From SZUA-117 sp964630795 (GTDB lineage: Bacteria; Pseudomonadota; Gammaproteobacteria; Steroidobacterales; Woeseiaceae), in the NCBI GenBank assembly GCA_964630795.1, contig CAZVWF010000056.1, positions 1 to 18,324 on the forward strand: a DNA stretch of 18,324 nucleotides, written 5' to 3'. The notes beneath the pieces are model-generated. The model saw only the letters and a program-made list of their open reading frames with translations, had not been told where the DNA came from and made no database searches. The position numbers and the translations under genes are program-made. Of the stretch, positions 14,537 to 18,324 are shown in pieces (the stretch's first letter is position 1; every line of letters starts with the position of its first letter).

Positions 14537-15784
14537 ATGGACCTCATCGCTCTCGCTGTTCCATTCTTCCTTCTGGCATTACTCCTGGAGCTGGTCGTCG
14601 ACCGCGTGCGGGGCACGGGTTACTACCGCACGAACGATGCAATCAACAGTCTCAGCGCCGGTACGCTCAGCGTTACGTTCGGTTATTTCACACGGCTGCT
14701 GCCTGCCGCAATCTGGGCTTACGTACTGCAGAACTTCGCCCTGATCGAAGTTGACCCCGCGTGGTTCGATTTTTCGGCACGGGGAGTGGCGCTGTGGACG
14801 CTCGCATTGATCGCCTTCGACTTTTGCTACTACTGGACCCATCGCATGGGTCACGAAATCTCGATCCTGTGGGCGGCACACGCGGTCCACCATCAAAGCG
14901 AGGACTACAACCTGTCTACCGCACTGCGGCAGACCAGCACAGGATTCCTCTTTACCTGGGTCTTCTACCTTCCCCTGTTCTTGCTGGGCATGCCCTTCGA
15001 GGTCTTCGTCACGGTCAATGCGCTGGACCTCATCTACCAGTTCTGGGTTCATACCCGGCATATCGATCGTCTGGGCTGGATGGAATGGATATTCGTGACC
15101 CCGTCGAATCATCGCGTCCATCACGCACAAAACGAGATCTATATCGACAGGAACTACGGCGGCATCCTGATCGTCTGGGACAGGCTTTTTGGCACCTTCC
15201 AGGACGAACTGGAGAATGAACCGGTTGTCTTCGGTGTTCGCAAACCACTGGCAAACTGGAACCCGTTCTGGGCCAACCTGCAGGTTTATGACTATCTCTG
15301 GTTCGATGCCGTGCGCACGACCCGGTGGCGTGACAAGCTGGGCGTCTGGTTTCGTCGTACCGGTTGGCGGCCCGCCGATATGGAACATACCTGCCCGAAA
15401 GCAAGGGCCGAGCTGGCCACATTCGAAAAGTACGATCCTCCGTTTTCGTCCAGTGCGCGACGCTACGTGCTCGCTCAGTACATCGTCGCAGCTGTCGGTG
15501 TCCTGTGGATCGGGGGCGTATTCGCCCGGGAGGGCGCGATGGCGGTCCTGTTGCCCTGCCTGTTGCTCTGGGCCGCTCTGTACGGAATGGGGCTGGTCAG
15601 TGAAGGGCGATCCACTGCGAAGCGTTTCGAATGGATCCGGCTGCTGATACTGATGCCGTTCGGCGCCTGGCTTCTCGTCGACCTTGGGCAGCTTACGATG
15701 GGTGTTCCAACCTTGTTCTGGGGCGCTCTCCTACTTTATTCCGGATTATCTCTCGCGCTATTAAAGAGTATAAAAGAAACATAA
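14537..15784 (+). CDS. membrane fatty acid hydroxylase/sterol desaturase family protein, AGMO-like layout
   Basis: An integral-membrane di-iron hydroxylase of the fatty acid hydroxylase superfamily. The histidine clusters that bind the iron pair are complete: HRMGH at 102-106, HAVHH at 115-119, H-x-x-x-H at 172-175 region (VHTRH) and HRVHH at 192-196. The 415 residues exceed the usual 270-330. After about residue 308 there is a further block with about four hydrophobic segments (starting RRYVLAQYIVAAVGVLWIGG). The same overall plan, catalytic domain followed by extra membrane helices, is found in alkylglycerol monooxygenase (TMEM195) and its bacterial relatives, so a role on ether or other membrane lipids is possible. 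The specific substrate cannot be read. No Shine-Dalgarno is obvious before the ATG, which is 27 bases after the nitronate monooxygenase stop. Confidence 0.92.
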   Translation: MDLIALAVPFFLLALLLELVVDRVRGTGYYRTNDAINSLSAGTLSVTFGYFTRLLPAAIWAYVLQNFALIEVDPAWFDFSARGVALWTLALIAFDFCYYWTHRMGHEISILWAAHAVHHQSEDYNLSTALRQTSTGFLFTWVFYLPLFLLGMPFEVFVTVNALDLIYQFWVHTRHIDRLGWMEWIFVTPSNHRVHHAQNEIYIDRNYGGILIVWDRLFGTFQDELENEPVVFGVRKPLANWNPFWANLQVYDYLWFDAVRTTRWRDKLGVWFRRTGWRPADMEHTCPKARAELATFEKYDPPFSSSARRYVLAQYIVAAVGVLWIGGVFAREGAMAVLLPCLLLWAALYGMGLVSEGRSTAKRFEWIRLLILMPFGAWLLVDLGQLTMGVPTLFWGALLLYSGLSLALLKSIKET

Positions 15785-15835
15785 AAACAGGATGTTATCA
15801 GACTATTCTAGAAACAATATCATCGTAATGTGAGG

Positions 15836-16393
15836 CTAATCCTCTTCCGGGAAGTCCAACCCGGGCAGCCCATCCAGACTTTCACTATTGCGATTCCGGC
15901 GATACGCAAGGATGTCAGCCTCCGACTGTTTGCTGAAGTAGTTCCCCAGGGAGTCGCGATGCTGCCTGAACTCATAGCGGGGTACCCCATAGCCGCAGGA
16001 GTCGATGATCCGTTCGACGTCAATCACGATAATGTTTCTCGCTGCCGGCAGCGCCGGAAAGCCGGCCAACAGAGCAGTAAATTCTTTTTCATGCGGTTGA
16101 ACCACATGACCCTTTCCGTAAAAACGGAATATCTTGGGCGGGCCATCGAATGCGCACATCATTACCGTGATTCGCCCATTGTCCTTCAGGTGTGCGACGG
16201 TTTCGATGCCGCTGCCGCCGGTATCGACGTAAGCAAGTTGTTTCGAGCCGGTTACGCGCAGACAGTCCAGGCCCTTCGGCGAGCAGTTGATCAAGCCGCC
16301 GGGATTGGTCGGTGCCGTTGAAACAAAGAATACGTGCTGCCGACGCATCCAGGCCTGAAGCCGTTCATCAATTTCCGTATACTCCTTACCCAT
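15836..16393 (-). CDS. PNPOx-like split-barrel flavoprotein
   Basis: A 185-residue protein of the pyridoxamine 5'-phosphate oxidase-like split-barrel family, which binds FMN or F420-type cofactors and reduces or oxidises small substrates. Visible family features: VFFVSTAP strand at 21-28, INCSPKGLD at 35-43, the DTGGSGIET turn at 57-65, RITVMMCAF at 74-82 and CGYGVPRYEF at 133-142. The start at 16393 has GGGAG six bases upstream. The open frame continues upstream into the DAO gene, but that part is an out-of-frame shadow. It lies 71 bases downstream of the DAO-family gene on the same strand and may share its transcript. True pyridoxal metabolism is not implied by this family alone. Confidence 0.9.
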   Translation of the reverse strand: MGKEYTEIDERLQAWMRRQHVFFVSTAPTNPGGLINCSPKGLDCLRVTGSKQLAYVDTGGSGIETVAHLKDNGRITVMMCAFDGPPKIFRFYGKGHVVQPHEKEFTALLAGFPALPAARNIIVIDVERIIDSCGYGVPRYEFRQHRDSLGNYFSKQSEADILAYRRNRNSESLDGLPGLDFPEED

Positions 16394-16464
16394 GCCTAGC
16401 TCCCTAGTTCGATTCGGACGCGTAGCAACGTCAGTATCAGGCCGCAACGCTTCATAAGGACATC

Positions 16465-17823
16465 TCAGATTGTGGTTTGCGGGCGTATCGGGGTCCCATC
16501 GAAAAATCGGCTCAGGCGAAATGGCTTCAGGTCGATCGGGTTGTCGGCGTTGGTCAGCATCGCAGCCAGCGCTTTCCCGGCACCCGGACCGATGCCAAAC
16601 CCATGACCGCTCAGGCCGGTAGCGATGTGGAAGCCGCCCACGTCGCCCACTTCGCCCATGACCGGAACCACATCCGGCGTGGTTTCGACCATGCCTGCCC
16701 ACGATTCAACGAATTCGACACCGGCAAGCGTCGGAAACATGTCGTAAAGATTCTTGCGAATCTCTCGCAATACACGCGGGTTCGGATCGGGATCCAGTAC
16801 GCGATTCTCTTCGAACGGAGACACCGCATCGAGCGACCAGGTGTGCGGCATCGACAACTCATCGATAAATTCCTTCCCGAAACGAATCCTGAGTCCCTTG
16901 ATCTCCTTTAGCAGTGCCGGAATGAACTTGAAGGCGTACCGAAAGGTGGAAGGCGTGATGCCATGATCTAAAATCGAGCCGTGCGCCACGGTATAGCCGC
17001 CATCCTCGCGGCGCCTGATACCCAGGCGATCGTCAAACAGATTTCCGTCCAGTACGTTTTCTGCCTGCGCTGTACGCGCCACCGTACCGCGAACTTTCAG
17101 TTGCGGAACGGCAATACCCATTGAGCGACAGAACATCGACGTCCATGCCCCCGCCGAGCACAGCACAACCGACGTACGAATCGATCCATGCTCGGTAACC
17201 ACCGCGGAAACGCGTCCGGCAGATGACTCGACACCGCGGACGGCACAAGCAGTCAGCAATGTTGCACCCGCACGAGCTGCTGCCCGCGCAATGGCCGGCG
17301 CTGTCTTGTGCGGTTCCGCGCGAGCGTCGCTGGGTGTATACATCGCCCCGTGCCACCGGGGTGAGGCGCCCCGAACCATCGTTCCGAGTTCGTCGGAGTC
17401 GATGACACGCGTATCGAGTTCGAAGTCGCGGGCGGCGTCCAGCCACTCGTGGAACGCCTCCATGTCTTTCTCAGAGTTAGCCGTAAACAGGCAGCCCCCC
17501 TGCGTAAAGCCAACCGACTCACCTGTCTCCGCTTCGAGGTCACGAAAGATTCGCAGGCTCTCGATCATCATCGGTAGCTCGCGCACATCACGGCCCTGCT
17601 GCCTTACCCAGCCCCAGTTTCGTCCGGATTGTTCGCCGGCAATGTAGCCCTTCTCGCAGAGGACGACGTCGATTCCCTGGCGCGCCAGGAACCAGGCGGT
17701 CGACACACCAACGATACCGCCACCGATGATGACAACATCCGCAGCATCGGGAATCTCCGTAGGTGGCTGTAGCGGTCCTGACCAGGTACCGGCGACGATC
17801 CTGTTATTATTCTCATTGTTCAT
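16465..17823 (-). CDS. FAD-dependent oxidoreductase, DAO family
   Basis: A 452-residue flavoenzyme of the D-amino acid oxidase/glycine oxidase superfamily, oxidising an amine or amino acid. The FAD-binding Rossmann motif GGGIVG is at 34-39, with the ribose-binding Glu57. A distinctive SGRNWGWVRQQGRD follows at 66-79, and the C-terminal GLSGHGFGIGPG (about 403-414) is the usual second FAD contact. The length suits the family. Subgroup members act on D-amino acids, sarcosine or polyamine derivatives; the substrate here is not determinable. The ATG at 17823-17821 has GGGAG about 12 bases upstream, a somewhat long spacing. The PNPOx-like gene follows on the same strand. The gene diverges from the lipoprotein at the right edge. 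Confidence 0.93.
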   Translation of the reverse strand: MNNENNNRIVAGTWSGPLQPPTEIPDAADVVIIGGGIVGVSTAWFLARQGIDVVLCEKGYIAGEQSGRNWGWVRQQGRDVRELPMMIESLRIFRDLEAETGESVGFTQGGCLFTANSEKDMEAFHEWLDAARDFELDTRVIDSDELGTMVRGASPRWHGAMYTPSDARAEPHKTAPAIARAAARAGATLLTACAVRGVESSAGRVSAVVTEHGSIRTSVVLCSAGAWTSMFCRSMGIAVPQLKVRGTVARTAQAENVLDGNLFDDRLGIRRREDGGYTVAHGSILDHGITPSTFRYAFKFIPALLKEIKGLRIRFGKEFIDELSMPHTWSLDAVSPFEENRVLDPDPNPRVLREIRKNLYDMFPTLAGVEFVESWAGMVETTPDVVPVMGEVGDVGGFHIATGLSGHGFGIGPGAGKALAAMLTNADNPIDLKPFRLSRFFDGTPIRPQTTI

Positions 17824-17925
17824 GGTTGCGTGCTGCTCCCTTTTAGGCGATAAGGATTATATCGACATGTCGATGCCGTAAGACAGACGGCTGAACAATT
17901 CTCCCCATTTGACCGGAGCGACCCC

Positions 17926-18324
17926 ATTCTGCCAGGCAGTCTCTTCAACAGGTTAAAACTCGCCGGATTGACGGTGTCACTGGTTTTGCTGGTGGCCTGC
18001 GGTGCGCGCGAGGTCCTTGAGCCTCGGCATGCCGCCGTGCCGATCGGCGTGAACCTCAGCGGCAACTGGCAAATGCAGGCCGATGAACGCTCGGATCGGC
18101 AACGCATCCGGCAAGCCATACGACGCACGGATGGCATCAGTGATTTCGACCTGTTCAGGCGACCCGATCGGGATTCGAACGATCGCAATCGTCGGTCCGG
18201 CCGCAGCGGGGTCAAGGGTGGGCTGGTCTTCGTTTTCCTGGAAACAGGCTCATTCCTGAAGGTAACGCAAACCGAGCATGGCCTGTTCATCAGCTTTGAT
18301 CGCGCCGTTGTCGAGGAATACCGC
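17926..18324 (+). CDS. probable lipoprotein, 3' end outside window, start codon unclear
   Basis: The plus-strand frame is open from a TAA near 17851 to the right edge. It encodes a lipoprotein-type signal: basic region NRLK, hydrophobic core LAGLTVSLVLLVA, and lipobox LVAC with Cys at 17998-18000. The mature part includes NLSGNWQMQ, a basic linker rich in Arg and Asp, then β-like segments GLVFVFLETGSFLKV and GLFISFDRAVVEEYR. I recognise the style from unnamed gammaproteobacterial lipoproteins but no named family. No ATG or GTG precedes the signal; the TTG at 17968 would remove the basic region. An ATT at 17926 has GGAG seven bases upstream, so I place the start there tentatively; CTG at 17929 is an alternative. 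A base error or a start upstream of an unseen change is possible. Confidence 0.72.
   Translation, partial: MLPGSLFNRLKLAGLTVSLVLLVACGAREVLEPRHAAVPIGVNLSGNWQMQADERSDRQRIRQAIRRTDGISDFDLFRRPDRDSNDRNRRSGRSGVKGGLVFVFLETGSFLKVTQTEHGLFISFDRAVVEEYR

Noticed and set aside
14579..15388. 269-codon minus-strand frame opposite the desaturase
   Set aside because: Fully antisense to the histidine-box gene and without family features.
16394..16702. 103-residue N-terminal extension of the PNPOx-like protein
   Set aside because: Overlaps the 3' end of the DAO gene in another frame, is rich in Arg/Gly/His, and a good ribosome site precedes the ATG at 16393.
18170..18190. tRNA T-arm-like GATTCGAAC
   Set aside because: The flanking bases do not pair into a 5-base stem and no acceptor or anticodon arm is seen; it is inside the lipoprotein coding frame.
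17820..18290. 156-codon minus-strand frame opposite the lipoprotein
   Set aside because: Arg/Ser-rich shadow; the plus strand shows a clear lipoprotein signal and β-like mature sequence.

Overview
The window reads as chromosomal DNA of a free-living gammaproteobacterium. The pointers are a complete System I (Ccm) cytochrome c maturation operon in the order ccmABCDEFGHI, an E. coli-type thymidine kinase, and several families common in marine and sediment gammaproteobacteria. A Woeseiales- or Chromatiales-like lineage would fit, but this is inference from gene content and no phylogenetic marker is present. Most of the window is moderately GC-rich and densely coding. The first ~450 bases are visibly more AT-rich.

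Layout, left to right. (1) 1-440, minus: the 5' part of an unrecognised membrane-anchored protein that runs off the left edge. (2) 441-653: an intergenic stretch with a -10-like promoter and a nested inverted repeat that may terminate the next gene. (3) 654-2444, minus: a large SLC13/DASS-type permease with two TrkA-C (RCK_C) domains in its central loop. (4) 2778-3734, minus: a secreted S1/P1 nuclease, diverging from tdk (3789-4421, plus). (5) 4423-5712, minus: an ExeA/GspA-like AAA+ ATPase fused to an FHA domain. It converges on tdk with one base between the stop codons. (6) 5713-5979: an AT-rich divergent intergenic region with palindromes, a candidate promoter and a tiny leader frame. (7) 5980-12656, plus: ccmA through ccmI, mostly joined by 4-base ATGA or 1-base overlaps, then an unrecognised 48-codon frame and a hotdog thioesterase with 2-base spacing. 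(8) 13235-13549: a gap with no confident gene. (9) 13550-14509: nitronate monooxygenase, then 14537-15784: an integral-membrane fatty acid hydroxylase/sterol desaturase family protein with a long C-terminal membrane extension resembling alkylglycerol monooxygenase layout. (10) 15836-16393 and 16465-17823, both minus: a PNPOx-like flavoprotein and a DAO-family FAD oxidoreductase. (11) ~17926 to the right edge, plus: the start of a probable lipoprotein lacking any normal start codon.

How the genes work together. CcmA, B, C and D load haem onto CcmE. CcmF, H and I, with thioredoxin-like CcmG, attach it to apocytochromes c in the periplasm. The nuclease/tdk pair could form a nucleic-acid scavenging route: extracellular digestion, then thymidine salvage. 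The remaining genes look like ordinary chromosomal metabolism.

I found no rRNA, tRNA, CRISPR, transposase, integrase or phage gene. I do not see a clearly new multi-gene system. The oddities most worth checking are the ccmD stop codon (in-frame extension to ccmE), the unexplained 48-codon frame in the ccmI frame, the AAA+/FHA fusion with an altered Walker B, the AGMO-like desaturase, and the lipoprotein with only an ATT start candidate.
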